DNA of 64,000 bases from Enterobacter sp. JBIWA008 (GCF_019968765.1 NZ_CP074149.1:3658001-3722000), one strand, 5' to 3'; positions 7,779 to 16,645 are shown, counted from the first letter of the stretch. The notes: generated by a model not told the origin, from the letters alone. Program-made: numbers and translations.

Positions 7779-9123
7779 CCTCCTCCCACTGGGCCTTCGC
7801 ATCTTCTATGTCCTCGTCAGTGATAGAACCACCGATGCCAATCACATCAGAAATGTTCCTGAGGTCGTTAAGCGCTGCTGCAGGTGGCATCCCGAGGTCA
7901 CGAACTGCAGTTCCGAGTGCAGTAACCACATTGTTCGCCATCGTTGCGCGGTCCACGTCTGACATCTCCCATAGCTTGTTAAACTCGAAAGTAAAATCGT
8001 CAGGTAGGGGTTCACCGAACAGAGAGCGCCAGGAGATATCGAGCAGCCAACGGATATGGCGGCGTAAGCGTCTCTCCTGCAGCGAGTTAACCCGGCTGTA
8101 GTAGTTTTCCAGATCGCCGTCGCCAGTGTTGAAACCTGCTGGGGACTGCCCGAACAGTCGGACGAGAGGAATTCCCGTCGCGCCGGAAACCTGCTCAGCA
8201 AAGCGCAGAAGAACATCAGCGATACCAGCGAACGTGTAGCTGTGCGTTTCGAACTTGTCCGCAGCGTCCATGATGGTCATACCTTCGATGGTCTGAAACT
8301 GTCGGATCATGTCCATGTGCTTCATCAGTGCTTTTTCAAGGTCTCCGCCTGCAGCAAGTATTTTTCGAAGTTCAGCAATGCTGTATGTCCGCAGATGCGC
8401 TTTGTGGATCAGCTGTGTGGTGCCGACCGTCGCAGTATCAAACGCCTCGATACGCTCGAAAATACGCTCCACAACAGACATCCCCCAGCCGTTTTCCGTC
8501 TGGGCCTGCTGGAAAGGAAGCGTATCGCCCTCCATGCGGATAACGCGGCTATGGTGGATCTTCCAGGGGGGAATCCCCTGCTGGTTCGTGATTACCTTGT
8601 AATATTTCGGTTTCCCAAAATCGGGACCGTAATCGGTAACGAGATCGTAATAACTCGGGTTAACCATCCAGCGGTCAAGGCTCATCACGCCCTTAAACTG
8701 CCCCTCTTTGATGCGATCCAGTTTCAGCGGGGAGGACATATCCTGCCCTTCAAGCAGGACCACCAGCACCGCGCCACCGTACAATCGTGACCATTTGAGG
8801 TTATCGTTAAGCCCATCCCATATAGCGAGCTCATCCCAGAAGGTTTCGAGCTTGCCCTTTTGTCCGGGTTTCAGCTTTGAGCTGATGTTAATCCCCTTGC
8901 GGGTCATATCATCGGCCATCGCATCCACACCGGCCCCCACAAGGAACGATGAACGATACGCAAACTCCAGCATCACCCTGTTACGGCTGATGTACCCGGG
9001 CATGTACATTCCGCCCGTCTGTATGTTTCTGGTGTCGCTGCCAAGTTTGGCCGTGAAATTGTTGTACCCGTCAGCTGTCGCAACGGGCTTTTGTGCGCCG
9101 TTCTGGCGTTTCTTACGGGACAT
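7654..9123 (-). CDS. Phage portal protein (DUF1073 family)
   Basis: A 489-residue protein from the ATG at 9123 (MSRKKRQNGAQKP), with GGAG at a good distance and only one base after the TerL stop. It has the portal layout: an N-terminal MLEFAYRSSFLVGAGVDAMADD helix, LKWSRLYGGAVLVVLLEGQD, VRLFGQSPAGFNTGDGDLENYY and a Pro-rich acidic C-terminus. The family (PF06381, phage portal 3) is sometimes labelled anti-CBASS Acb1-like in databases. Here size, position after TerL and domain order support portal function. Confidence 0.85.
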   Translation of the reverse strand: MSRKKRQNGAQKPVATADGYNNFTAKLGSDTRNIQTGGMYMPGYISRNRVMLEFAYRSSFLVGAGVDAMADDMTRKGINISSKLKPGQKGKLETFWDELAIWDGLNDNLKWSRLYGGAVLVVLLEGQDMSSPLKLDRIKEGQFKGVMSLDRWMVNPSYYDLVTDYGPDFGKPKYYKVITNQQGIPPWKIHHSRVIRMEGDTLPFQQAQTENGWGMSVVERIFERIEAFDTATVGTTQLIHKAHLRTYSIAELRKILAAGGDLEKALMKHMDMIRQFQTIEGMTIMDAADKFETHSYTFAGIADVLLRFAEQVSGATGIPLVRLFGQSPAGFNTGDGDLENYYSRVNSLQERRLRRHIRWLLDISWRSLFGEPLPDDFTFEFNKLWEMSDVDRATMANNVVTALGTAVRDLGMPPAAALNDLRNISDVIGIGGSITDEDIEDAKAQWEEDEPETIPPPPFGDPVSKKPVGDSKPDRADRRWYLRWFTGQR

Positions 9124-9124
9124 G

Positions 9125-10741
9125 TCACGCTCCGGCCAGTTTGGCCCAATTATCAAGAGAGGAATCCATCGGCGCGTAGTTAATCATCACGGCGTCGGCG
9201 AGGTTCGGCGATTTTGTACCTTCCGGCTGTTTATCCACGAGGATTTTACCGACGGCGTTTTTCGACCACGTAGGCTGTGAAAGCTCCATCAGCAGGCGGT
9301 CAATATTTTCTATCTCGCTGCTTATCGAAATGATTTCGTCGGGGTTGTAGTCCATCCCGTTCAGCGCGCGGAAGGTGTTACGAAACAGCTTGCGGAGATG
9401 CCACCAGCTCTGTGCTTTCGCGTTCGCGAAGAAGTCTTTATTCAGGCGCGCCGCTTTACCGTTATCACCAGGAACGGCTTCATCTTCCGGATCGAATACG
9501 CTACCGCTACCACGGAAAGGCGTAGCTGTGATTGTTCCCCGGCCTTCAGCCTGCCTGAGCTCGTTTATCACGCGGGCATCGCCACGCGCACCGGCGCCCA
9601 GACCGTCCTCATCGAAACGGAACTCATCCAGACCGTAATCGTCACAATATCCAAACGATTTAACGACAGAGGCGTAGATGTCACTGCCAATACCAGACCA
9701 TTCGTGAACGTTCTGCAGAAGGAAGCCATAGCGGCAAGAAAAGCCGTTTTTGTCTTTCCCTTCGTCTGCGATATCCATTGCGCCGAGGCGCTGGCCGCTG
9801 GGCTGAATACCCAGCTTGATATGCGCGTCGACGGCAGCCTGTACCCATTCAGAAGGAATGAGAATCCCCTCTGTGGATGCGCTGTAGTTCAGGTCCAGTT
9901 CCTGAGCAACGATAATCGGATCATCAATTTTCAGACATTCTTTGCGGTACCACTCATCATCCTTGCGCGGGTCGCTGCGCCAGTGGAACGTAAACACCGG
10001 GATATTTCCGCTGTGGCGCTTACGGGCAAACGGGTTATTCATGCCGTTGACGGATGAGAGGTCTATACGGCAGCGGGTCGTCTGAGAGAGCGCAGCGTCG
10101 ATGAGTAATGGCCGTTTAAGGAATGCCGACTCATCCACGAAATAAAGTGTGGTACGGTCACCACGGCCAATGTTATCGCCAGCCTCTCCCTTGATGATCG
10201 CCCCTGATTCCGGAAATTCCACCTCCATGAATCTGGAGTGTTTTTTTTCATTCCAGCCACCGCGAAACTCTACCGGGAGCAATTCAATAAATTTTCTTGC
10301 TTTCCAGAAAAGTGATTTTGGGTCGCTCGTGGAATCCACGTACATCTCTTTACGGCTACCAAAACCAATCACCATATCTTTGTTAAACAGACACAGGGAG
10401 CAGGCAAGGCCGACAGAAGTCCAGCTCAGCCCCATTTCACGGCTTTTCTCTGTAAGCCCGTTTTCACGATTTCCGCGTCTGTCCATGATCCAGTTAATCC
10501 ATTCCTCCTGGCGGGGGAACAACAAAAACGGGATGGTGGCAGGCAGGCCATAATCGAGGTTACGCGGGTCCGTCGTCATGCCCCAGTCGATGATGAACTG
10601 GGCCGGGTTAGTGCGGTAAAACTCACGGAGTGCCGGAAGCATTTCAGGCGCTTTCCTGATCCGCTCCAGCCTCTCCATTCTCCACTCAAACACGGCGGTA
10701 TAGTCCGGTTTGCGGAAGTCAAAGGGGAACGGGATCGGCAC
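9125..10741 (-). CDS. terL: Terminase large subunit
   Basis: A 538-residue protein. The ATPase domain has a degenerate Walker A region ([17 protein letters not shown]) and Walker [10 protein letters not shown]. The C-terminal nuclease domain shows acidic clusters ([14 protein letters not shown] and [15 protein letters not shown]). Start choice: GTG at 10741 has GAGGAA 8 bases upstream, while an upstream TTG at 10756 overlaps that site and is less likely. It cuts and packages phage DNA with the small subunit and portal. Copy 2 of the 27-base repeat lies just upstream. Confidence 0.9.
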   Translation of the reverse strand: MPIPFPFDFRKPDYTAVFEWRMERLERIRKAPEMLPALREFYRTNPAQFIIDWGMTTDPRNLDYGLPATIPFLLFPRQEEWINWIMDRRGNRENGLTEKSREMGLSWTSVGLACSLCLFNKDMVIGFGSRKEMYVDSTSDPKSLFWKARKFIELLPVEFRGGWNEKKHSRFMEVEFPESGAIIKGEAGDNIGRGDRTTLYFVDESAFLKRPLLIDAALSQTTRCRIDLSSVNGMNNPFARKRHSGNIPVFTFHWRSDPRKDDEWYRKECLKIDDPIIVAQELDLNYSASTEGILIPSEWVQAAVDAHIKLGIQPSGQRLGAMDIADEGKDKNGFSCRYGFLLQNVHEWSGIGSDIYASVVKSFGYCDDYGLDEFRFDEDGLGAGARGDARVINELRQAEGRGTITATPFRGSGSVFDPEDEAVPGDNGKAARLNKDFFANAKAQSWWHLRKLFRNTFRALNGMDYNPDEIISISSEIENIDRLLMELSQPTWSKNAVGKILVDKQPEGTKSPNLADAVMINYAPMDSSLDNWAKLAGA

Positions 10742-10766
10742 AGAAAAATTCCTCAAAAACGCCCCG

Positions 10767-10793
10767 ATTTAACATAATGGTCGTTACCCGCAC
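10767..10793. repeat. Direct repeat copy 2, upstream of terL
   Basis: Second copy of the 27-base motif, 26 bases before the terL start. The whole 198-base gap between terL and terS has no gene. It also holds two GTGCATA-type repeats (near 10876 and 10897). Candidate regulatory or packaging site; function unknown. Confidence 0.6.
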
Positions 10794-10939
10794 TGGCGCA
10801 ACAGCACCCATCACGCAAACGGCGTGAAGCCTCTGTTTTGAACAAAAAAGTGGTCAAATCGGGATGAATAAAACGTGCATAAAACGGGTCAAAAAGTGCA
10901 TAGCGTTTTTACGGTTCGAAACGCCTGTTTTTGCAATTT

Positions 10940-11542
10940 TCAGCCCAGGTATTTTTTGTAGATATCGGCTGCTTCCTGCGGGGTCAGGTTCGCCGCGTCG
11001 GCTTTGGCTGCCTCGTCCATATTGTTGAACGGTTCGAAAATTTTCGGTGCTCCCAGCTCCATAAGCAGGGTTGCCGGAACTTTTACCCCCTCAGCCTCAA
11101 GCAGCTGCGCCGCCTCCAGCGCGGAGTATTTCCCGGCCACCTTGTGTTTCATCACCTCGCGAAGCACATCGCGCTGACGTTCTTCCTCGCTATAGACGCT
11201 GGTACCAAGACCGAGCACTTTTGAGAAAACAGCAATATCGTTGTGCGTGGGCAGCACATCTTCGATCGTGGTTTTCACACCATCCGGCGATGTGGTGACA
11301 ACCTTCCGTTTGCGAACGTCCAGGCTCTTACCAGCGACGCGGTTTATTTTCTCTCTGAGAGCTTCGCGAGCCTCAGTGAAAGCGCGCTCAAACTCGATAT
11401 TCTCTTTACGCCAGCGACGGATCGTCGTCTCGTCCACACCTAAGCGCTGAGCAACCATCCGATTGCTGATTTTGCTACGGGCTAATGCCATGTCCATAAC
11501 GATACCGACGTAGGCTTTTCTGAAGCTTTTTTTAGGAGCCAT
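10940..11542 (-). CDS. terS: Terminase small subunit
   Basis: A 200-residue protein with an N-terminal helix-turn-helix (residues about 27-48: RMVAQRLGVDETTIRRWRKEN), then a long helical region and the ending LTPQEAADIYKKYLG. This layout fits DNA-recognising small terminase subunits. It lies upstream of terL in transcription order. The start MAPKKSFRKAYVG at 11542 is the first ATG. The repeat cluster directly upstream is a good candidate for its packaging-site target. Confidence 0.75.
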   Translation of the reverse strand: MAPKKSFRKAYVGIVMDMALARSKISNRMVAQRLGVDETTIRRWRKENIEFERAFTEAREALREKINRVAGKSLDVRKRKVVTTSPDGVKTTIEDVLPTHNDIAVFSKVLGLGTSVYSEEERQRDVLREVMKHKVAGKYSALEAAQLLEAEGVKVPATLLMELGAPKIFEPFNNMDEAAKADAANLTPQEAADIYKKYLG

Positions 11543-11601
11543 ACTTCCGCCTAAGTCAATGTGATTATTTTTTGTTCAAAATCCAATTTCTCAGATCCGG
11601 G

Positions 11602-11694
11602 TGCGGCGTATCACGCGGTAAATTCTGGCGTGCAAGCCGCGTCCTCTCTGGTGCCAAGTGCGGCATATCAGAGGGGGTAAAAATGCGGCATATC
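11602..11694. repeat. Three 11-base direct repeats between terS and recombinase
   Basis: TGCGGCRTATC occurs at 11602-11612, 11659-11669 and 11684-11694, all in the same orientation, in the 244-base gap 11543-11786 that has no gene. Candidates are a small-terminase packaging site or arm-type sites for the adjacent tyrosine recombinase. The spacings (57 and 25 bases) are irregular. Confidence 0.65.
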
Positions 11695-11786
11695 CTTTTT
11701 TTTGGGAAAACTGCGATTTGATGCCCGGAGGCCGCGCAGAATGGGGAGATAGTGGATCGCCCTAATATTTCCACTATGTGGATAAC

Positions 11787-12791
11787 TCAGTCCAAATCCA
11801 TCTCCACCACTTCACCGAAAAGGTGACCGTAAACGTCCATTGTGGTTTTGATGTTCGAATGCCCAATAAGTCGGGAAACCTTCAGAATATCGACGCCTTT
11901 GTTTGCCAGGCGAGATACAGCAAAGTGGCGAAGATGATGGAATCGCTTAATGCCATAGTCGTTCAGGGTTCTGACGAGAACGCCCTGAGTGCCGTAACTG
12001 GTAGCAAGGCATGCGCCGGTAAACTGATTGCAGATAAGAGGCTCAGAGGAACCCAGCTTATTTTTATCCAGCAACGCGAAAAGCTCACGCGGCATCCGTA
12101 CCCGGCGCTCCACTCCTCTTTTCAGCCCCTCATGTATAACGCCGTCAACAACATGCCCCCGGATGTCGATCCAGTCGGCTGACACGTCGTTATAAGTAAC
12201 CGCCAGAGCCTCACCGATACGCAGGCCACAAATCCCGAGCCAGCACGCGATACGCTCACGAACTGGCGCGTTATTCAGTAGCTCCCTGACCGATGATGAT
12301 GGCGGTATGGTGATGGGTCGACGCTTCCGGCGCGCGGGACGGTCAACAGGGTTAAAAGTGATGAGCCGCTTTTCCACCAGCAGGAAGAAAGCCGAACGAA
12401 TCCAGCGATGGCAGCCGGTGCGAACCGAATCAACGATATCGCGATGGCTGATATGGAGAATATTTTTTTCCAGTATCGGCCCGTCTACAGCGAGAAGATC
12501 GTGACGGCATTTCGTATATGACGACAGCCGTATGATATTTTTTTCCAGCTTGCCGGCCTGATACCCCAGATAAAACAGAATTAACTTTCGGAAAGTCCAG
12601 GAATGGTCTATTCCGGTCCAGCTGGCGGTTCGACAATCCAGCTCGATATTCTGTTTTTGCCAGAAAAGATGTGCGGCATCATCAATATTCTTAAAAATGC
12701 GGCGGCGTCCATGACCGGATTTTTCATCCTTCCAGTGGACGTAATATTTTGATTGTCCATTGGCATCAGTGGATTCTTTTATCGAAGCCAT
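11787..12791 (-). CDS. Second tyrosine recombinase (integrase-like) inside late operon
   Basis: A 334-residue protein from the ATG at 12791 (MASIKESTDANGQSK). The full catalytic set is visible: Arg in CGLRIGEALAV, a Lys in LKRGVERRVRM, HHLRHFAVSRL, LIGHSNIKTT and the nucleophile in MDVYGHL. An N-terminal arm-type domain (YYVHWKDEKSGHGRRR) and core-binding domain precede it. It is intact and lies between the spanin genes and terS, far from the attachment site, whereas the prophage's main integrase is at 25822. Its role is unclear: an older integrase, a mobile passenger, or a recombinase acting on phage DNA. Confidence 0.85.
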   Translation of the reverse strand: MASIKESTDANGQSKYYVHWKDEKSGHGRRRIFKNIDDAAHLFWQKQNIELDCRTASWTGIDHSWTFRKLILFYLGYQAGKLEKNIIRLSSYTKCRHDLLAVDGPILEKNILHISHRDIVDSVRTGCHRWIRSAFFLLVEKRLITFNPVDRPARRKRRPITIPPSSSVRELLNNAPVRERIACWLGICGLRIGEALAVTYNDVSADWIDIRGHVVDGVIHEGLKRGVERRVRMPRELFALLDKNKLGSSEPLICNQFTGACLATSYGTQGVLVRTLNDYGIKRFHHLRHFAVSRLANKGVDILKVSRLIGHSNIKTTMDVYGHLFGEVVEMDLD

Positions 12792-12867
12792 ACTGAACAA
12801 TCCCCACTCAAAAAACATTATCAAAGCCACTCAGGGAATGACTTTTGTAATGTCACGCTGGCAATAG

Positions 12868-13413
12868 TCATTGCCTGCCCTTCTCAATTTCACGTATTCC
12901 AGCCAGCTGGTTATTCGCTTTTTCGATGGCGGCCAGTAGTGGCTTGACCCAGAGAACAGCTTGGCAATAAGTCAGCGCGCTGGTGGTAGTGGTGCTATCA
13001 CCGGCTGCGTCAGCGTTCCCGGAATCGGTGTGCATTGCGCTGGCACGTAAACTGTTCGCGTAGCTGAGCAGCCCACCAGCGACATCAGCAGGAACAGGCA
13101 GATCACATGTTTTTTCACGGCGGAGGATCTCCCGATATTCGATAACAGTTTTATCGGAGCTGGCGTCAATCAGTGAATTTAGTCGGCTGGCGTTTTCGGC
13201 CACCTGGTTAAACCGGTTAAAGTTGAAAGCCTGAGCAGCGATAACCGTCCCCTGCAGGGTGTTGTCATTGCGCAGAACAGCATTATCGCTTTTCAGTGTA
13301 GCGACGTCAGAACGGCTAATTGCCAGCAGAGCGCAAAGTACGGCTACAACGATAACCACGGCCACCAGCAATATCAGACGCCATGAGGCTTTAATATCAG
13401 CAAGGGTAATCAC
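12868..13413 (-). CDS. Inner-membrane spanin (Rz-like)
   Basis: A 181-residue protein with one N-terminal membrane segment (residues about 12-32, LILLVAVVIVVAVLCALLAI) followed by a coiled-coil periplasmic region (DVATLKSDNAVLRNDN) and a Cys-containing tail. This is the Rz-type i-spanin layout, and the embedded o-spanin frame supports it strongly. It overlaps the end of the lysozyme gene by 4 bases. It acts with Rz1 to fuse inner and outer membranes in the last step of lysis. Confidence 0.8.
   Translation of the reverse strand: MITLADIKASWRLILLVAVVIVVAVLCALLAISRSDVATLKSDNAVLRNDNTLQGTVIAAQAFNFNRFNQVAENASRLNSLIDASSDKTVIEYREILRREKTCDLPVPADVAGGLLSYANSLRASAMHTDSGNADAAGDSTTTTSALTYCQAVLWVKPLLAAIEKANNQLAGIREIEKGRQ
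12972..13118 (-). CDS. Outer-membrane spanin lipoprotein (Rz1-like), nested in Rz
   Basis: Entirely inside the Rz-like gene in another frame. From GTG at 13118 it gives 48 residues: VKKHVICLFLLMSLVGC is a lipoprotein signal with lipobox LVGC, followed by a short Pro-rich mature part ending PVIAPLPPAR. GGAG lies 10 bases upstream of the GTG. Nested, Pro-rich lipoproteins are the hallmark of Rz1 o-spanins. Confidence 0.8.
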   Translation of the reverse strand: MKKHVICLFLLMSLVGCSATRTVYVPAQCTPIPGTLTQPVIAPLPPAR

Positions 13414-13850
13414 GACAGGAACAGAGCACGCTCCGCCTCACGCCGACGGGTCAGCCCATTCAGGACTTTGCCACCGGCTTTATTCCAGCGCAGGAACTCA
13501 TCGGCAGCGCCGGCGTAATCACCGGCGTTGAGTTTTCGCAGGAGAGTCGATGTCGATAAAGATCGGGCGCCGAGGTTATACGTGAACGACACCAGAGCAT
13601 CGAATTGCCCCTGAGTCAGGCCGACTTTAACCAGTCGTGAAACGTCACTTTCGTAGCTGACTAGTCCAGTCTTCAGCAGACGCTCTGCTGTTTCCTGTTT
13701 AATGGTCATCCCGGCACGAATTGGCTTTCCATCGACAGGCTGAGTCCACCCGTAACCAATCGTCCAGACGCCTACGCTGTCCTGGTAAGCGGCAAGTTTG
13801 CATCCTTCAAAATCTTTAATCAGGGAAATCCCTTTATCGCTGGTTTGCAT
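13410..13850 (-). CDS. Endolysin, T4-type lysozyme (GH24)
   Basis: A 146-residue muramidase. The catalytic triad E15, D24 and T30 has the T4 lysozyme spacing, in KDFEGCKLAAYQDSVGVWTIGYG-like context. The start is fixed by TAATG overlap with the holin gene and GAGGG upstream. No SAR or signal segment is seen at the N-terminus, so it should depend on the holin for release. The C-terminal GGKVLNGLTRRREAERALFL is typical of the family. Confidence 0.92.
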   Translation of the reverse strand: MQTSDKGISLIKDFEGCKLAAYQDSVGVWTIGYGWTQPVDGKPIRAGMTIKQETAERLLKTGLVSYESDVSRLVKVGLTQGQFDALVSFTYNLGARSLSTSTLLRKLNAGDYAGAADEFLRWNKAGGKVLNGLTRRREAERALFLS

Positions 13851-14125
13851 TACGTTGCCCTCACAAATTTTGCCAGGTTCCCACCGGCAACCCATACCGC
13901 AACGCAAACCGTCGCATTCAGCATGAATTCACCAGGATCAACCTGCATGTAATCGCCGTGGATGATCCGGAATGCGGTATACCCGGCTGACAGAATTATC
14001 AGATACGCGAAAAATGAGACGCCACGCCGGTATGATTTTCCCGTCTTGTTGAAGAACATCAGACGGAACATTATCAGCAGGCAAACCACCGCGTTTGCGT
14101 GAAGAATCAGCGAATCCCATATCAT
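13850..14125 (-). CDS. Phage holin, putative 3-TM type
   Basis: A 91-residue, strongly hydrophobic protein with three predicted membrane segments (about 8-26, 36-53 and 69-87), starting MIWDSLILHANAVVCLL. Size and topology match the small 3-TM holin family located before GH24 lysozymes. It overlaps the upstream membrane gene by ATGA and the lysozyme by TAATG, giving a tightly coupled lysis cassette. Confidence 0.75.
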   Translation of the reverse strand: MIWDSLILHANAVVCLLIMFRLMFFNKTGKSYRRGVSFFAYLIILSAGYTAFRIIHGDYMQVDPGEFMLNATVCVAVWVAGGNLAKFVRAT

Positions 14126-14520
14126 TCGTCACCCCCATCCAGTCCGGGAAGGCTCCCGTTTTTGGATTTGGACAAAATGCGAAGAAGGATAGCGACCGAA
14201 ATGGATGCAGCCACCAGCGCGCCGATATTTGGTGATACTTCGATGGTCACTGGTGGTGTCAGCAAACTCAGTGCTGAGTTAATAACGCCAGCCATAATTG
14301 TCGCCATAGGCACCGCGAACGAGACGCCGCCAAGAAACGAAATAATCGCGAATACCGCCTGTTTCCATATCTGGTGCGGCTCAGACGTCAACACATAGAG
14401 CGCAGCACCTCCCAGGGAGAAAAGCATTACGCCGGGAGTGGCTTCGGGAAAGAGGGTAGCAAGCGTCACCCCCACAGTCCCGGCAGCAAACCCACCAGCT
14501 ACAGTTAATGGATCAGACAT
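14122..14520 (-). CDS. Phage holin-like membrane protein
   Basis: A 132-residue protein with several membrane segments (about 8-25, 30-45, 53-83 and 100-117) and a charged C-terminus (SKSKNGSLPGLDGGDE). It is the first gene of the lysis cassette, after a terminator. It resembles putative holins paired with 3-TM holins in enterobacterial prophages. Which of the two is the true holin and which the antiholin cannot be told from sequence. Confidence 0.65.
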   Translation of the reverse strand: MSDPLTVAGGFAAGTVGVTLATLFPEATPGVMLFSLGGAALYVLTSEPHQIWKQAVFAIISFLGGVSFAVPMATIMAGVINSALSLLTPPVTIEVSPNIGALVAASISVAILLRILSKSKNGSLPGLDGGDE

Positions 14521-14596
14521 ATGATTTCCGTGTGTAGGGTTCAGGCTATCGGGCTGGATTTAACACAAAGCACGTCGAGGATGATTCCCGTAGCCT

Positions 14597-14621
14597 GAAA
14601 AAGAGGCCCGCCGAAGCGGGC
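14597..14621 (-). terminator. Intrinsic terminator after methyltransferase gene
   Basis: On the minus strand GCCCGC-TTCG-GCGGGC, a 6-bp GC stem with a UUCG tetraloop, is followed by CTCTTTTT. It separates the three accessory genes from the lysis genes. A Q-modified polymerase would be expected to read through. Confidence 0.8.
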
Positions 14622-14636
14622 AAAATGAGGGTTAAC

Positions 14637-15251
14637 TCAAGTACGCCTGAAAGCGTAAGTGCCAACACCTTTGCGCCCGAGCTCACACTCGATATTGTTG
14701 TGTTCCACGCATTCAAATCCCTGCTCTGCAAACCAGCGCCTGATACCTTCATCAGTGAAATACCAGATGTGCTCGTTCTTTCTGAAATGATGGGAGCGGA
14801 GAATGTCTCCTGCATCAGTGAAAATCGGGATCGACACGAACACATATTCACTGGCCTGCTGTACCGCCAGCTCCGGCTCGTCGATGTGTTCCAGTACATC
14901 CCACATCGTCAGTGCTCGCCACTTATTGGCGTAGAGATCTGCGAATGCGCCCCGCTCGTTCAGCCAGGCAATACCAGCCGGATTAACGTCATACCCAAGC
15001 GTTCCCGGTCGGGTAGAGACGAACTGACCGGCACCGATACCAACGTCGAGAACAGGGCCGTGAAAATGGCGCTCCACCAGCTCAATACGGGATTGCGTTA
15101 AAGCTCTGCCCGTTTCGGTGTCGGCCAGCTGCTGATACTTCGCAAAATACTGCTCGTCATACGGGCGTGACGCCGGAACCGGATAACGTCCGATCCCCAG
15201 CTCCGGTAAAAATACCAGCCCGTTTTCCAGTTCCTGATAAAACGACTTCAT
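14637..15251 (-). CDS. Class I SAM-dependent methyltransferase
   Basis: A 204-residue protein from the ATG at 15251 (MKSFYQELENGLVFLP). SAM motif I is VLDVGIGAGQFVSTR; LGYDVNP follows, and the motif IV-like segment is LTMWDVLEHIDEPEL, as in UbiG/capsular-sugar type methyltransferases. C-terminal HHFRKNEHIWYFTDEGI resembles sugar or lipid methyltransferases rather than DNA methylases. It overlaps the glycosyltransferase-like gene by 95 bases. Substrate unknown; LPS, a cell-surface glycan or phage DNA/protein are all possible. Confidence 0.75.
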   Translation of the reverse strand: MKSFYQELENGLVFLPELGIGRYPVPASRPYDEQYFAKYQQLADTETGRALTQSRIELVERHFHGPVLDVGIGAGQFVSTRPGTLGYDVNPAGIAWLNERGAFADLYANKWRALTMWDVLEHIDEPELAVQQASEYVFVSIPIFTDAGDILRSHHFRKNEHIWYFTDEGIRRWFAEQGFECVEHNNIECELGRKGVGTYAFRRT

Positions 15252-16098
15252 GGAGCCAGGCCTCGAATTTATCGGAGAAATTTGAAATCCGCTTGTCGCA
15301 GTGGTGATCCCATGCTTCACAGCGGCAGTAATTGTCGGGAATTGCCCAGCCAACCCGGGAGAGGTCCATCGCCGGATCGGTTACGATTTCCGGTGCATTG
15401 TGGCCGCCTCTCCCACCAGCGACGACGTACACTGGCGTTTTATAGGCAATAGCAGCAGGAAGCGCCCAGCCCACCGGCGTAACCACCACGGCGGCATGCT
15501 CAATCAGGCGCATCAGCGATTTGAAGTTGAGCTGGCCGGAGTGCGTGCGCAGATCTGCTTCGGGAAGTTCGCCGACGGTCCACTCCTCCCCCTCCTGCAG
15601 GTCAGCCACGCTGATTACACAGAAATGCTTTCTCAGTAGCCGGGATGCCTGCAACAGGTAATCCGGATCAGGATTACGGGAATCACTGCGCCATTCACTG
15701 CGAACAGTAGCCGGACGAATTACCGCGATCGGCTTTTCAGACGTAAATTCAGCGGGTCCGTAAGAGGGCAAGTCGAGTTCTGACGGCTCGGTGCCAAACT
15801 GCTGGCGCATCGCGTCAAATATTGAACCGCGCCGTAGATGATCCGGACCGTAGAAAATCCGTTTTGTCTGTCGCATATCTGGCGGCAGGTGAAAAGCGGC
15901 CTGCGTCCGGTACTCGTTTTTTCGCTGCGTGCGGAGCGTTGTAAAACTGCGAACGGGCAGAACGGGCAAATCTTCATACAGTTCGGGCCAGGCGGTCCGG
16001 ATATAAGTACCGGCGGGCAACTGCTTAACGAAAGCGCGCTGATAGATGTTGTCACCCATGCCCAGCATGCCTTCAATGAATAGAGGAACGTTTAACAT
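15157..16098 (-). CDS. Glycosyltransferase-like protein (GT9-like fold)
   Basis: A 313-residue protein. Features suggesting a GT-B/GT9 relative are N-terminal LFIEGMLGMGDNIYQRAFV, the central IAVIRPATVRSEWR segment, SLMRLIEHAAVVVTPVGWALPAAIAYKTPVYVV (donor-site-like) and GGRGGHNAPEIV. It overlaps the upstream gene by 7 bases and the methyltransferase by 95 bases, so the three are one translational unit. Heptosyltransferase-like activity is inference; the acceptor is unknown. Confidence 0.6.
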   Translation of the reverse strand: MLNVPLFIEGMLGMGDNIYQRAFVKQLPAGTYIRTAWPELYEDLPVLPVRSFTTLRTQRKNEYRTQAAFHLPPDMRQTKRIFYGPDHLRRGSIFDAMRQQFGTEPSELDLPSYGPAEFTSEKPIAVIRPATVRSEWRSDSRNPDPDYLLQASRLLRKHFCVISVADLQEGEEWTVGELPEADLRTHSGQLNFKSLMRLIEHAAVVVTPVGWALPAAIAYKTPVYVVAGGRGGHNAPEIVTDPAMDLSRVGWAIPDNYCRCEAWDHHCDKRISNFSDKFEAWLHEVVLSGTGKRAGIFTGAGDRTLSGSGVTPV

Positions 16099-16643
16099 GC
16101 TACCTCGCGTAAAGCCTCATTGAGGCCGAGACGCCGGAAGCACTTAAGCGCTGTCTGGCGGCTACTGTTGATGATATTCACCTTACCGGCCAGCGCTCTG
16201 GCGGTATTGGCAAACTCCCCGCGCCATCGCGTAACACTCTCTGCTGTAGGATTATCCAGCCCGACGTGATCACCATGCCAGTGACTACCGCCATTAATGG
16301 AGCAGTCAAACCCTAACAGGATGATGTTTTTCGCCCCCTGGCTGGCAGCAAACAGAATCGAGCGCTGCCCGGAGTTGAAGGCCCACCGGGTATCTGTATC
16401 AAACAGATTTAGCCCATAGCGTTTATGAGCCCGGTAATTACAGGTCCAGCGAGAGGCTGAGGACGGCAGAACATCGATGTTTGCATCCCACCAGCGCAGA
16501 TCACCCGCGTAAATGTATTCACAATCAGGCACGGCTCGCCAGGTGGAGTTAACAGCAATAACCGGCAGCCCCGATCCGGAGATCAGTTCGCAATCTGATT
16601 TATTGAGAGACGGGCCGGATGCACAAATGATGAATGTATTCAT
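16092..16643 (-). CDS. DUF115/MptE-like phage protein
   Basis: A 183-residue protein starting MNTFIICASGPSLNKSDCELI. The GPSLN loop, VIAVNSTWRAVPDCEYIYAGD and NIILLGFDCSINGG with GSHWHGDHVG resemble DUF115-type proteins related to glycosyltransferases and to enzymes that transfer phosphorylated sugars or pterins. It is the first gene of the late operon, behind a structured leader. Probably works with the next two genes to modify a glycan, which is inferred from the grouping. Confidence 0.5.
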   Translation of the reverse strand: MNTFIICASGPSLNKSDCELISGSGLPVIAVNSTWRAVPDCEYIYAGDLRWWDANIDVLPSSASRWTCNYRAHKRYGLNLFDTDTRWAFNSGQRSILFAASQGAKNIILLGFDCSINGGSHWHGDHVGLDNPTAESVTRWRGEFANTARALAGKVNIINSSRQTALKCFRRLGLNEALREVAC

Positions 16644-16645
16644 TC

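Noticed and set aside
7654..9123. Anti-CBASS (Acb1) label for the DUF1073 protein
   Set aside because: Its length, position after terL and overlap with the minor head gene fit the portal. No separate nuclease-type domain was seen.
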